64,000 nucleotides of DNA from Rhizobium freirei PRF 81 (lineage in GTDB: Bacteria > Pseudomonadota > Alphaproteobacteria > Rhizobiales > Rhizobiaceae): assembly GCF_000359745.1 (NCBI RefSeq), contig NZ_AQHN01000061.1, positions 186,001-250,000 of the forward strand. The letters run 5' to 3'. Positions 63,892-64,000 of the stretch are shown piece by piece. Made by a program: the position numbers and the translations under genes. Numbering within the stretch: position 1 is the stretch's first letter; every line of letters begins with the position of its first letter. Below the pieces are notes generated by a model. It did no database searches, had not been told where the DNA came from, and saw only the letters and a list, made by a program, of their open reading frames with translations.

Positions 63892-63906
63892 GAACAAATA
63901 AAGAAC
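63892..63906. promoter_or_regulatory. LexA (SOS) box upstream of uvrA
   Basis: GAAC-AAATAAA-GAAC, an exact match to the alphaproteobacterial LexA motif GAAC-N7-GAAC (GTTC-N7-GTTC on the uvrA strand). It is about 125 bases before uvrA and may serve a divergent gene beyond the right edge too. TTGACA occurs at 63867-63872 on the plus strand. Confidence 0.8.
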
Positions 63907-64000
63907 AAAATTATCGCGACGATTTCTTTGTGGATGAACGAAACTGGAAAGACCGCATAAATAGCGTCGGACAGCCGCTATGGGTTAAGCTGTCCCTATT

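Overview
This window is chromosomal DNA from an alphaproteobacterium of the family Rhizobiaceae, most likely the genus Rhizobium. The evidence is the gene order dusB(nifR3)-ntrB-ntrC-ntrY-ntrX-(D-amino-acid transaminase)-hfq-hflX, a glnB-glnA pair beside nnr, a phosphatidylcholine synthase, an IalB-family protein, an alphaproteobacterial-type LexA box, high G+C and strong GC3 bias. There is no rRNA, CRISPR array or prophage. Most of the window is ordinary, densely packed core genome.

Layout. 1-11054: the end of ispD(F), then the nitrogen-regulation locus (dusB, NtrBC, NtrYX), a D-amino-acid transaminase, hfq and hflX. 11122-12581: mazG and a nucleoside deaminase on the minus strand. 12869-17892: a sulfite-reduction cluster (cysG, DUF2849, cysI, DUF934, fpr). 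17943-19365: a GntR regulator and two small proteins. 19737-23018: an accessory islet of tRNA-Lys, a complete IS481-type insertion sequence, a hypothetical membrane protein, a possible 36-residue membrane peptide and a PsiF-like protein, with long gene-poor stretches. 23290-27282: ccdA, a UbiH-type hydroxylase, phosphatidylcholine synthase and a quinone oxidoreductase. 27324-32020: a BMP-type (nucleoside-like) ABC importer. 32164-37532: a YtfQRT-YjfF galactofuranose-type importer with its GntR regulator. 37634-41809: glmU, glmS and a DUF502 membrane protein. 42145-49774: a phytase-like esterase, recG, sdhE and mfd. 49866-55671: ridA and a divergent tetR, ubiA, a FrnE-like DsbA protein, an orphan peptide-binding protein and an IalB-family protein. 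55828-58180: hspQ, glnA and glnB. 58529-63769: nnr, a DUF72 protein and uvrA.

How the parts connect. The window holds both ends of one nitrogen circuit. NtrB/NtrC are encoded at 1860-4465, and about 55 kb away glnB-glnA is preceded by a good sigma-54 promoter with an NtrC-like site upstream. CysG makes siroheme for CysI, and Fpr is a plausible electron source. GlmU and GlmS both serve UDP-GlcNAc synthesis. Mfd, RecG and UvrA are three DNA-repair proteins, and uvrA has a consensus LexA box upstream.

The most useful new-looking signals are regulatory or small: paired palindromic operators between ridA and tetR, a perfect palindrome upstream of the lone GntR gene, an inverted repeat upstream of fpr, a palindrome at the promoter of a 68-residue protein, two copies of a shared intergenic repeat, and a candidate 36-residue membrane peptide. 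I found no convincing previously undescribed multi-gene system. All function calls come from reading motifs and gene order, with no database search.
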